Below, one piece after another: positions 45,300 to 53,673 of a stretch of 64,000 bases of DNA. The notes below the pieces were generated by a model. The model saw only the letters and a list, made by a program, of their open reading frames with translations, was not told the origin of the DNA and did not search any database. Location: positions 4,030,001 to 4,094,000 of the forward strand of contig NZ_CP040018.1 in assembly GCF_005280255.1 (NCBI RefSeq), in the 5' to 3' direction. The translations under genes were made by a program, and so were the position numbers. The stretch comes from Arthrobacter sp. 24S4-2. GTDB lineage: Bacteria; Actinomycetota; Actinomycetes; Actinomycetales; Micrococcaceae. Each line of letters starts with the position of its first letter. Position 1 is the stretch's first letter.

Positions 45300-45420
45300 G
45301 ACCGCGTCGCCGCAGACCGGCACCGCCAGCTTCACGGCACCCGCCATCATCACGGCAGCAGTTCGTCATCCAACCCGTACAACGAGTCAGCATGAGCAAT
45401 CACCTTTGAGAGGATCCACA

Positions 45421-46767
45421 ATGGGTATGAATCTTGATCGCAGGCATTTCCTGGGACTGGCAGGCGCCGGAGCCGGCGCCGCCGCGCTGGCAGCCTGCGG
45501 CGGCCCGTCCACCGGAGGAACGACGCCCGCAAGCGAAGCCGCCGAGATCGATTTCAGCGGAGTCAAGCCGGCCGCCGCCATCGACTTCTGGACCAGCCAC
45601 CCGGGCAAATCCCAAGACGTGGAAAAATCCATCATCGCGAAGTTTCAGGCCAAGTTCCCGGACATCAAAGTGAACCTGGTGACCGCCGGAGCCAACTACG
45701 AGGAAATCGCCCAGAAGTTCCAGACATCCCAGGCGGCCAAGGAAGCCCTGCCCGGACTGGTGGTGCTGTCCGACGTCTGGTGGTTCCGCTACTTCACCAA
45801 CGGCAACATCATTCCGCTGGACGGCCTGGTGAAGCAGCTGGACATCAAGGTGGACGACTTCCAGAAGTCCCTTGTGGCGGACTACCAGTACGACAACAAG
45901 CAGTGGGCACTCCCCTACGGCCGGTCAACGCCGCTCTTCTACTACAACAAGGACCATTTCAAGGCCGCCGGCATCCCGGACCGGGCACCGAAAACCTGGC
46001 AGGAATTCGCGGAGTGGGCGCCCAAGCTGAAGGCAAGCTCCGGTGCGCAGTACGCCTACATCTACCCCGCACTGGCGGGGTACGCCGGATGGACCCTGCA
46101 GAACAACCTCTGGGGCTGGGGCGGCAGCTGGTCCAATGAGTGGACCATCAACTGCGACTCGGCGGAATCCGTGGAGGCGCTGCAGTGGGCCCAGGACTCC
46201 ATCTACAAGGACGGCTGGGCGGGTGTCTCCTCCAAAGAGGCGGCCGACGACTTCGCCGCCGGCATCACCTCGTCCACCATCTCGTCCACCGGGTCGCTGC
46301 TCGGCGTCCTGAAGTCGGCCAAGTTCAACGTGGGTGTGGGCTTCCTTCCCGGCGGCCCCAAGGTGGAAAGCGGCGTCTGCCCCACGGGCGGTGCGGGCCT
46401 GGGCATTCCCAGCGGCGTCAGCAAGGAAGTCCAGCTGGCGGCCGCCACCTTCCTGAAGTTCATGACCGAGCCGGAGAGCACGGCGGAGTTCTCGGCCGCC
46501 ACGGGATACATGCCCACACGTGTCTCCGCCGACATGACGTCGGTGCTGGCCAAGACCCCACAGATCAAGACGGCCATGGACCAGCTGACGGCCACCCGCG
46601 TCCAAGACAACGCCCGCGTGTTCCTGCCGGGTGCCGACCAGGAAATGGCCAAGGCCGCCGCGAAGATCCTCACCCAGCAGGGTGACGTCAAGGCCACGAT
46701 GACCGACCTGAAGTCGACGCTGGAGGGCATCTACACGAAGGACGTCAAGCCCAAGCTCAAGAGCTGA
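45421..46767 (+). CDS. ABC transporter substrate-binding lipoprotein (UgpB-like, sugar or glycerophosphodiester)
   Basis: 448 residues. Signal MGMNLDRRHFLGLAGAGAGA with twin Arg ends in lipobox LAAC (Cys about 27), suggesting a Tat-exported lipoprotein. The mature part is a cluster B binding protein: IDFWTSHPGKSQDVEKSIIAKF, WALPYGRSTPLFYYNKDHFKAAG, GAGLGIPSGVSKEVQLAAATFLKFM and ATGYMPTR. The ugpB-like pattern points to glycerol-3-phosphate or a glyceryl sugar, but substrate cannot be told from sequence. GAGAGG precedes ATG 45421. It follows the permeases after 121 bases, an unusual order with the binding protein last. Confidence 0.9.
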   Translation: MGMNLDRRHFLGLAGAGAGAAALAACGGPSTGGTTPASEAAEIDFSGVKPAAAIDFWTSHPGKSQDVEKSIIAKFQAKFPDIKVNLVTAGANYEEIAQKFQTSQAAKEALPGLVVLSDVWWFRYFTNGNIIPLDGLVKQLDIKVDDFQKSLVADYQYDNKQWALPYGRSTPLFYYNKDHFKAAGIPDRAPKTWQEFAEWAPKLKASSGAQYAYIYPALAGYAGWTLQNNLWGWGGSWSNEWTINCDSAESVEALQWAQDSIYKDGWAGVSSKEAADDFAAGITSSTISSTGSLLGVLKSAKFNVGVGFLPGGPKVESGVCPTGGAGLGIPSGVSKEVQLAAATFLKFMTEPESTAEFSAATGYMPTRVSADMTSVLAKTPQIKTAMDQLTATRVQDNARVFLPGADQEMAKAAAKILTQQGDVKATMTDLKSTLEGIYTKDVKPKLKS

Positions 46768-46805
46768 CGCGCCTTTCCGGACGTCGCTCCGGTTCCGCGA
46801 TACGC

Positions 46806-46849
46806 AAAATCCCTGGCGACACCCGGATTCGGGTGTCGCCAGGGATTTT
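46806..46849. terminator. Perfect bidirectional terminator between the ABC operon and map
   Basis: A perfect 20-bp inverted repeat (46806-46825 with 46830-46849) around GATT, starting with A4 and ending with T4. It can stop transcription from both sides, 38 bases after the ABC operon and 69 bases before the map stop. The short stretch up to 46917 has three near-copies of CGGGATC and no gene. Confidence 0.95.
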
Positions 46850-46917
46850 CTGCGTCCCAGGGGTATTTGCGCGTCGCTGCGGGATCGTCCCTTCGGGATC
46901 GTTGCTGCGGGATCCTT

Positions 46918-47745
46918 CTAGGGGATCGGCACGGGGACCACGCCCAGCGGCGCAAGCCGCTCCGCACCGCCGTCGGGCGCCGACAGCACCCAGATGCCCT
47001 TCTCATGGACGGCGACCGAGTGCTCCCACTGGCAGGAGCGCTTACCATCGGTGGTGACCACGGTCCAGTCGTCGTCGAGCACGGCGGTCTCGATGCTGCC
47101 GCGGACCAGCATGGGCTCAATGGCGAGGCACAGTCCGGGCCGGATCTTGGGCCCGCGGTGGCTGGTGCGGTAGTTCAGCACGTCAGGAGCCATGTGCATT
47201 TCCGAGCCGATGCCGTGGCCCACGTAGTCCTCGAGGATGCCCAGCGGCTTGCCCTGCACGGAGGAGACGTAGTCGTCCACCGCACAGCCGATGTCCCCCA
47301 CGAACTTACCGGTGGCCAGGGCCGCGATGCCGCGCCACATGGCTTCCTCGGTGACTTCGGACAGCCGGACGTCTTCCAGATCGGGGGTCCCCACGATCAC
47401 GGTCCGGGCCGAATCGGAGTGCCAGCCGTCCAGGATCGCGCCGCCGTCGATCGAGATGATGTCGCCGTCTTTCAGGACACGGTTGCCCGGGATCCCGTGG
47501 ACCACTTCCTCGTTGACCGAGGTGCAGATGGTGGCGGGGAACCCGTGGTAGCCCAGGAAGTTGGACTTGGCGCCCGCCTCATCGAGGACTGCCGCGAAGA
47601 CCGCGTCCAGCTGGGCCGTGGTGGTGCCGGGAGTGGCCGCCGCTACCGCAGCATCCAGGGCGCGGCTCAGGACCAGGCCGGCCTCATGCATGGTGCGCAT
47701 TTGGGCGTTGGTCTTGTATTCGATGCGGGGCTGTCCGAATGCCAT
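46918..47745 (-). CDS. map: Methionine aminopeptidase, type I
   Basis: 275 residues. Removes initiator Met from nascent proteins. The N-terminus is short. Active-site residues: His83 in EVVHGIPG, metal ligands Asp100 (ISIDGG), Asp111 (HSDSAR), His177 (GHGIGSEMH), Glu210 (AIEPM) and Glu241 (WEHSVAV). Start ATG 47745 (MAFGQPRIEYKTNAQM); the region before it has no conserved sequence. It lies 37 bases after the oleD-like gene, so it may share that transcript, while its usual neighbour adk is 6 kb away. Confidence 0.96.
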   Translation of the reverse strand: MAFGQPRIEYKTNAQMRTMHEAGLVLSRALDAAVAAATPGTTTAQLDAVFAAVLDEAGAKSNFLGYHGFPATICTSVNEEVVHGIPGNRVLKDGDIISIDGGAILDGWHSDSARTVIVGTPDLEDVRLSEVTEEAMWRGIAALATGKFVGDIGCAVDDYVSSVQGKPLGILEDYVGHGIGSEMHMAPDVLNYRTSHRGPKIRPGLCLAIEPMLVRGSIETAVLDDDWTVVTTDGKRSCQWEHSVAVHEKGIWVLSAPDGGAERLAPLGVVPVPIP

Positions 47746-47782
47746 GTATACCTCAGTGCTTCGTCTCGCTGGCGGGATGCGT

Positions 47783-48694
47783 TCATCCCAGGTCTCTGAT
47801 CCATTCTCCCGCACCCGCGAAGCTACTCGGAACAGGGGCCACTCCCAGCCCCTCCCGCAGGCGGCGCGTGGAGTACGTGCGCTCGAAGCCAAGCTGGCTG
47901 ACGGCATAGCGGGTAAGCCACGGCGGCTTCCGCGTCACCCCTGCCACCGCCTCAAGCGACGCCGCCAGCGTCATCGCCGCACGCGCCGGGATGAACCCGA
48001 GTTCGACGTCGGACCGGCCAGCGGTGTCCAGCACCTCCCGCAGGACTCCGCCGAGGGCCACTGGCCGGTGGTCCGCCACATTGACGGGGCCGGTGACATC
48101 CGATGTGCACGCGGCGAGCGCCGCCTGCACGAGATTGCCGATCGACGTGAGCTGGTGCCGGACGTCCGGACCTCCGACGCTCAGGAGCCGGCCGCGGCTC
48201 ACGTTGCTGATCAGGCGGGGCAGGAGCGTCCGGTCACCCGGACCGTAGACTCCGTGCGGCCTGAGGATCAGCGAATTCCGGTGCCTTGCAGCGGCTCCTT
48301 CTGCCAGGGCCTTGGAACTTGAATACGCGTTCAGGTACCGTCCCGCCACGGCTTCCTCCGGCCGGTCCACGCACGGCTGCCACCACGGGTAGACGCTGGA
48401 GCTGGAGATGTGGACCAGCCGTGCACGCGGGAAGGTCGCTGCAACCGCTTCGGTCCCCTGTACGTTGACACGGTGGAAGAGCTGCGGCGGGCCCCAGTCG
48501 CCTACGTGCGCTCCGGCGTGCACGACGGCGTCCACCTCCGGCGGTGCGGACAGTCCGCCGGCGCCGAGGTCCCACACGCTGAGACCCGGCAAGTGGCGCC
48601 GGCCGTACCTGACGACGTCCCACCCACGTTCCTCCGCAGCAGTGGCTACGGCTCCGCCAACGAAGCCGCTGGCCCCGGTCACTGCGATCCTCAT
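47783..48694 (-). CDS. NAD(P)-dependent epimerase/reductase, OleD-like
   Basis: 303 residues of the extended short-chain dehydrogenase family. GASGFVGGAV at 7-16 binds NAD(P); HAGAHVGDWGPPQLFHRVNVQGTEAV and HISSSSVYPWWQP follow, and YSSSKALAE holds the catalytic Tyr-Lys. The LRPHGVYGPGDRTLLPRLI and C-terminal GFERTYSTRRLREGLG regions resemble OleD and sterol-type 3-hydroxy dehydrogenases. In the ole pathway this enzyme reduces the beta-keto acid made by OleA. ATG overlaps the ligase stop (ATGA). It is short for OleD, so the assignment leans on operon context. Confidence 0.75.
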   Translation of the reverse strand: MRIAVTGASGFVGGAVATAAEERGWDVVRYGRRHLPGLSVWDLGAGGLSAPPEVDAVVHAGAHVGDWGPPQLFHRVNVQGTEAVAATFPRARLVHISSSSVYPWWQPCVDRPEEAVAGRYLNAYSSSKALAEGAAARHRNSLILRPHGVYGPGDRTLLPRLISNVSRGRLLSVGGPDVRHQLTSIGNLVQAALAACTSDVTGPVNVADHRPVALGGVLREVLDTAGRSDVELGFIPARAAMTLAASLEAVAGVTRKPPWLTRYAVSQLGFERTYSTRRLREGLGVAPVPSSFAGAGEWIRDLG

Positions 48695-50517
48695 ATGGCG
48701 CTTTCGGGCGGCCGGCCGGGTGTGCGGTCAGCAAAGAGGGCCCGCAGGGCGAGCCGGTCGGGCTTGCGGTGCCGGCCGGACGCCGGCAGTTTGGCCATCA
48801 TCTCGATCCGGTCCGGCAGCGCCGACTCGTCAATGAGTTTGGGAAGCTCCCGGCGCAGCGTCCGCAGCAGTGCCTCAGGCTCCCGGCCGGTCCGGGGCTC
48901 GACGGCGAGCCACACCGCTTCGTCCCCGATGCCGTCCGGCACTCCCACCATCACGGCCTGGCCCACGCCGTCGATCCCGGCGATTACCGACTCGTGGAGG
49001 GCCGGATAGATGTTGGTCTTTCCACGTATGATCATGTCCTTCTTGCGCCCCAGCAGGACCAGCCTCGGCTCGCTGGAGGAGCCGGCCGGGCCGGTGCTGG
49101 CCGGGCCGGCCGGGCCGCAGCCGGTGGCGGCCGGGCCACTGCCAGCCGGGCCACTGCCGCTCGGAGCCGCCGGGCCGTGGTCCACCCGCACCAAATCTCC
49201 GGTGGCATGTTCATGCATCGCGTCGTCGCCGAGGTAGCCCAGGCACATGTTCGGTCCGGAGACGATCAGCTCGTGGTCTTCGGCCACACGGAAGCTCACA
49301 CCCGGCAGCGGCTCGCCGAGGTAGTCGCCCTCCCCCGACCCGCCGGCCGTGCGGAATTCGGCCGTGCGGCCGGAGGCGAAGTCCAGCTTTTCGCGGCCTC
49401 CTGCGATGGCGATGGGAAGCACCTCCGTCATGCCGTAGATGCAGTGGAACCGGACACCTGGCAGGAGCCTGGCTGCCCGGTCAAGGAAGGGGGCCAGCAC
49501 CGGGGCGGCGCCCAGCATCACCGATTTCAGGCTGTCCGGCCAGGCCAGCTGTGCTGCTTCGACGGCATCGAGGATCGGCGCCAGCTGCGAGGGGACCAGG
49601 AAGATGTGGGTTGCCGCCGAATACCCCCTTGTAGCGCCGAGTTCGGACGCGAAGCGCAGCGGATCCAGTGTGGCGGACAGCCCGTACGCCGGCATGGTCC
49701 AGTGCGCCCCGGCGATCAGGGCAGGCAGCCCCATCATCAGTTGCTCCGAATGGATGCGGTCTCCGGCCGCGAAGGTGCAACGGGTGCTCAGCTGGCTGAA
49801 TCCGGCGGCCAGGGTCCCCCGGGTGTGCACCACCCCCTTGGGATGACCGGTGGTGCCGGAGGTGAAGATGATCACCGCTTCCTGCCCCGGCGCGGGCATC
49901 ATGCGCGGCATCCCGCCGCGGCTGCCTCCCCCGTCGCACGCGCCGCCGCCGTTCTTGGTGCCGCCGTCGTACTTGGTGCCACCGCCGTGTCGGGCCGTGC
50001 GGGACAGGGACCTGACGTTCGTGGATCTCAGCGGGACCCCCGGGAGCCACGGACCGGAGTGATAATGCCGGACCTTCATCGCCCCGTAGTCCGGGAGCAG
50101 CAGGCCGCGCCGCCGGGCAAGCGGCCGGAGCGGTCCCCTGGCGCTGAGCGCGTAGAGGAGGGACTCGGCTGCCGCCCACCGTGGGGATGCCAGCGCGGTC
50201 CTGTTCCGGAAGAGCTCCGGCCCCACGCCCGGGTCGATGAACACGATTGCACCGCCCGCCCGCACGGCGGCAAGAGCCAGGGTGAAAGCGGCCGGACCGG
50301 GCCGGACGGAAAACAGCAGACGCTCCCCCGGCCCGAAGCCGTCATTCCGTAAGCCCGCGGCCGTCAACTCGATCCCGGCAGCGAGGTCCCGGTACGAAAT
50401 GGTCTTGCCGGGCCTGCCGTTGCGTTTGCCGGGCGCTGTGATGGCAGGGTGGTCAGGGTATCTGGCCGCGGCGTCGTAGACGGCGGCAATGAGGTCCAGT
50501 TCATTGTCAGTTGGCAC
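48691..50517 (-). CDS. AMP-dependent ligase, OleC-like (beta-lactone synthetase family candidate)
   Basis: 608 residues from GTG 50517 (VPTDNELDLIAAVYDAAARYP), which overlaps the P450 stop by 11 bases. ANL superfamily motifs are complete: A3 IIFTSGTTGHPKG (216-228), A5 YGMTEVLPIA (361-370), A7 TGDLVRVD, A8 LGRKKDMIIRGKTNIYP and A10 SGRHRKPDR with the C-terminal Lys. OleC enzymes activate a beta-hydroxy acid and close a beta-lactone. Two low-complexity inserts stand out: Gly/Asp/Lys-rich at 177-202 and Gly-Pro-Ala repeats at 448-482. No OleB domain is fused. It could also be an ordinary long-chain acyl-CoA ligase; operon context favours OleC. Confidence 0.75.
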   Translation of the reverse strand: MPTDNELDLIAAVYDAAARYPDHPAITAPGKRNGRPGKTISYRDLAAGIELTAAGLRNDGFGPGERLLFSVRPGPAAFTLALAAVRAGGAIVFIDPGVGPELFRNRTALASPRWAAAESLLYALSARGPLRPLARRRGLLLPDYGAMKVRHYHSGPWLPGVPLRSTNVRSLSRTARHGGGTKYDGGTKNGGGACDGGGSRGGMPRMMPAPGQEAVIIFTSGTTGHPKGVVHTRGTLAAGFSQLSTRCTFAAGDRIHSEQLMMGLPALIAGAHWTMPAYGLSATLDPLRFASELGATRGYSAATHIFLVPSQLAPILDAVEAAQLAWPDSLKSVMLGAAPVLAPFLDRAARLLPGVRFHCIYGMTEVLPIAIAGGREKLDFASGRTAEFRTAGGSGEGDYLGEPLPGVSFRVAEDHELIVSGPNMCLGYLGDDAMHEHATGDLVRVDHGPAAPSGSGPAGSGPAATGCGPAGPASTGPAGSSSEPRLVLLGRKKDMIIRGKTNIYPALHESVIAGIDGVGQAVMVGVPDGIGDEAVWLAVEPRTGREPEALLRTLRRELPKLIDESALPDRIEMMAKLPASGRHRKPDRLALRALFADRTPGRPPESAI

Positions 50518-51723
50518 GGGCAAGCTCCAGGGCTTTGTAGTGCGGAATGAGCACGTTACGGCTGACGGCGCGGGAGCGGATGTGCCACGGCCTGCGGCTG
50601 TACTCGTCCAGGAGCACGGTAAGGGCGCAGTTGATTTCGGCCATCGCCAGCGGCATGCCAATGCAGAAATGTGCGCCTGCTCCGAACCACAGCTGGCGGG
50701 CCGCCGCCGGGATGGGCGTTCCCGGGTCAAAACCGCCCAGGCTCTTGACGGCGTGCACAGTCGAAAGCAGGATCCTGTCCCCCGCCCTGATCCTGACGCC
50801 GCCCAGCCGGCCCGCCGCCGTCGCCTCGCGCAGCATCATCGGCGACGGCGCCGTGTACCTGAGCCCCTCGTTGACGGCGTCCGGCAGGCCGCTGCGGTCC
50901 GCCGCCAGGCCCGGCAGCCTGCCGTCGTCGAACAGCAGGGCCGCCAGGCGCGGAACATACGACACCAGGGTCTCGGTCCCGGCGATCACGAAGGCGCTGA
51001 CAATCCCCACGGCTTCGTCCTCGCTCAGTCCCAGGACGCGAAGGCGCCCGGGAAACGTTGAGGCGTCGTCGCTGCGGTAGGCATGGCGTACCGGTCCGGC
51101 AAGAATTTCGACGGCGGACCTCGCCTTTGCCACCTGCGGCGCCGCCAGCCGCGGCCGGCCCAGCCGGACCAGCGAGGTGATGGAGGTGCCGAGGTTGAAG
51201 AGTTCGTTGTCCGGCAGGCGTCCGGGTGCATTGTCGCGGACGCCCAGCAGCCTGCTGATCACTCCCCCGGACAGTTCCTTCACCAGGCCCACGAACTCCA
51301 CGGATCCCCGCGGTCCAGGCCCGCCGCCAGCCGCTCCCGCAGCCGGACTGCGGCCGGAGCCACTATGGACTCAACCGCCCGCGGCGTGAACAGCCCGTTC
51401 AGGCGGCGCCGTAGCTCAAGGTGTTCCTCACCGTGCATGTTCAGGAGGGCACGCGGGCCCACTACGGGAGTCCACAGCGCTCCGGAGGCTTTGCTTCCGG
51501 ATTTCGAATAGCTGGCGTCCAGGAGGACTTCGCGGACCAGCGAGGCCTCGCTGACCAGCACGCCGAGGCCCGGCAGCCGGACCACGGGCCGCAGCTTCCC
51601 CAGGCCGCGGATCAGCGGATACGCCACCGGGTGGGCGCCTATGTGCAGGCGCCGCTCCCAGGCTGCCAGGCCGGGCGCGGCCGGGCTCCAGGCTGCCCCC
51701 GCCTTTCCGGCCAGGGCAGTCAC
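50507..51723 (-). pseudogene. Cytochrome P450, frameshifted
   Basis: Monooxygenase of the bacterial CYP type. The first frame starts at GTG 51723, which overlaps the GT2 stop (GTGA), and holds the B-C region, including HGEEHLELRRRLNGLFTPRAVE. The second frame holds the I-helix VIAGTETLVSYVP, ExxR in NEGLRYTAP and the heme loop FGAGAHFCIGMPLAMAE with its Cys ligand. The frames cross at 51301-51303, where CCGTGG would need to be CCGGTGG; the restored protein has about 405 residues, normal for the family. No membrane anchor. All key residues survive, so an error or a very recent mutation is likely. Confidence 0.85.
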
Positions 51724-52484
51724 CGGATGTCCACGTGCTCGGGGCGGAACCGGTGGTCCGCGTACCAGGCAAGGGTGTTGGGCAGGCCCCAGGCCCTGAC
51801 CCGGCGGGAGGACCCGAACACCACCACGTTGCGGCGCAAGCCATAGGCGCGGGTGAGCTTCCGGACGCGGTTGGAGAGCGCCCGGTCCTCGTGCAGCTCC
51901 TCGATGCTGGTGCGGGGAAAGCCCCCCGAGCGCAGGTACAGCTCCGCCGTGATGGCCATATTGCAGCCGGGCAACATCTGGTAGGGGCCAAGGTACCCTT
52001 CCCCTTTGTTACCCGGGCGGATGCGGCCGAAGAACGAGGCCACCTCCACGGCCAGCAGCATGAGCCAGCGACTGCTGCGGCCCAAGCCCTCGTCCAGGCG
52101 CGGGTTCAGCTGCCCGGCAATCATTCCCAGCCCGTCGTCGAACGCTTCCATGATCCGCAGTGTCCAGTCCGGCGCCGGCAGGCAGTCCGCGTCCGTGCGG
52201 GCCAGCCAGCGCGCGCCGTTCAGGGCGCCGAAGCGCATGCCTGTATCAGCAGCGGCTCCGGTTCCCTTTTGCAGTTCGTGGATCAGGCGGACATCCATGC
52301 CCGGGTGCAGCCGGTCAAAGTCCGCCACGATGGCCCGGGTAGCGTCGGTGGAGCCGTTGTCCACCACCACGACAGTGAAGTCCTGGTGAAGCTGGACGGC
52401 CAGGGCGTCCAGGGACTGCCGGATCAGCTTTTCTTCGTTCAGCGCAGGCATGGCAACACATAGCGCCCGTACCTGCGGGGTCAC
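51720..52484 (-). CDS. GT2 glycosyltransferase in the ole-like operon
   Basis: 254 residues from GTG 52484, overlapping the OleA-like stop (GTGA). Starts VTPQVRALCVAMPALNEEKL, then VVVDNGSTDATR, KGTGAAADTGM and TDADCLPAPDW (the D-x-D that binds metal and UDP). PYQMLPGCNMAIT and HEDRALSNRVRKL form the acceptor side. Only weak hydrophobic stretches, so it may be soluble or peripheral. The position suggests it adds sugar to the lipid product of the operon. A longer upstream reading is rejected because it would overlap OleA in antisense-like low-complexity sequence. Confidence 0.8.
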   Translation of the reverse strand: MTPQVRALCVAMPALNEEKLIRQSLDALAVQLHQDFTVVVVDNGSTDATRAIVADFDRLHPGMDVRLIHELQKGTGAAADTGMRFGALNGARWLARTDADCLPAPDWTLRIMEAFDDGLGMIAGQLNPRLDEGLGRSSRWLMLLAVEVASFFGRIRPGNKGEGYLGPYQMLPGCNMAITAELYLRSGGFPRTSIEELHEDRALSNRVRKLTRAYGLRRNVVVFGSSRRVRAWGLPNTLAWYADHRFRPEHVDIR

Positions 52485-53515
52485 AGGCGCACCACGGCGA
52501 TGCCCAGGCTCACGCCACCGGCGAGTCCCACCAGCGCCACGAGGTCGCCGGGTCCGCACCTGCCCAGGTCCTGTGCCACCTTCAACTGGAGCGGCAGGCT
52601 CACCGAGGCCATGTTGCCGTACTCCTCCACGGTCTTGACGAGCTTGTCCTGCGGCACCCCGGCCCCGCGGGCAAAGATGTCCCGGTAGGGTGCGCTCACC
52701 TGGTGCACGCACACCACGGCGAAGTCAGACCATGTGAGGCCCAGTCCGCCCAGTGTCTCGTCGAGGATCCCCCGGCCCAGGTCCAGGAATGCGTCCTTGA
52801 GCTTTTCACCGTCCATGTTGAAGTACGTCGCCTCCGGGTCCCGCGGGGCAACAGAGCCTCCCGTGGCCAGCGTGCCCACGGCCCAGTGGCTGCTCTTCGC
52901 CGTGAAGCCCAGACCCAGCACCCGGGCACCGGCGTCGTCGTAAGGGTCGGCCGGTTCCAGGAGCAGGGCGCAGCCGGCGTCGCTCATGGTGTACCCCGGG
53001 AAGGCTGCGGCGAAGGTCTCCTGGTCCGGAACGGACCAGCGCACGGCCCGCGACGGCGACTCCCCGCTGACCAGCAGCACCCGCCGGTAGCGGCCGGTGC
53101 CGATCAGGGCATCGGCCACCTCGAGACCGTTCAGCAGGCTGTTGCAGGCATTCTTGACGTCCATCACCGGGCAGCCCGCGCCAAGTCTGGCGGCCACCAT
53201 GTGGCCGGTGGCCGGTTCCACCATGTCCTGGCTTGCCGACGCGAAAATGATGAGGTCGACGTCGGCCGGCTGGAGACCGCGGCCGGCCAGCAGTTTGGCG
53301 GCGGCGGTGGCCGCGAGGTCGGAGGCCTGCTCAGTGCAGGCCATCACTGACCGTGTCCGGATCCCTGTCAGCCGGTCGATGAGGCCCTTCGGCACGCGGA
53401 AGTCCGGGCTGGAGGCGGCGAGCCGCCGCTCAAGTTGCCCGGTGCCCAAACGCGCCGCAGGCAGGTAGACCTCAAGGCCGGCGATTCTGGCCGCCCCTTG
53501 AAGGGTTTGGTTCAT
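52481..53515 (-). CDS. Ketoacyl synthase III-like thiolase, OleA-like
   Basis: 344 residues from ATG 53515 with GGGGGA upstream. The KAS III/OleA fold is shown by ASASQDMVEPATGHMVAARLG, the nucleophile Cys124 in VKNACNSLLNGLEVA, SDAGCALLLEP, His271 in CVHQVSAPYRD and Asn301 in YGNMASVSLPLQL. OleA joins two acyl-CoAs head to head to give a long beta-keto acid; KAS III would make acetoacetyl-ACP. The OleC- and OleD-like genes downstream favour OleA. First gene of the operon, 58 bases after the adk terminator, so its promoter should be close. Confidence 0.8.
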   Translation of the reverse strand: MNQTLQGAARIAGLEVYLPAARLGTGQLERRLAASSPDFRVPKGLIDRLTGIRTRSVMACTEQASDLAATAAAKLLAGRGLQPADVDLIIFASASQDMVEPATGHMVAARLGAGCPVMDVKNACNSLLNGLEVADALIGTGRYRRVLLVSGESPSRAVRWSVPDQETFAAAFPGYTMSDAGCALLLEPADPYDDAGARVLGLGFTAKSSHWAVGTLATGGSVAPRDPEATYFNMDGEKLKDAFLDLGRGILDETLGGLGLTWSDFAVVCVHQVSAPYRDIFARGAGVPQDKLVKTVEEYGNMASVSLPLQLKVAQDLGRCGPGDLVALVGLAGGVSLGIAVVRL

Positions 53516-53573
53516 GCAGTATCCCCCACAGACAATGCGTCCGGTGATCCCGGGCTGGACGTGCCAAAACAAG

Positions 53574-53615
53574 GAAGGGCGCGTCCCGTACTCGATGGTA
53601 CGGGACGCGCCCTTC
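53574..53615 (-). terminator. Strong terminator after adk
   Basis: Perfect 18-bp inverted repeat (53574-53591 with 53598-53615), six-base loop, followed on the minus strand by CTTGTTTT. It ends secY-adk and separates it from the ole-like operon. Confidence 0.93.
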
Positions 53616-53673
53616 ACGGCACTGGAGGCAAGCCGGGACCGTTGTCAGTCCCGGGTCTCCGGCAAGTCCTCGA

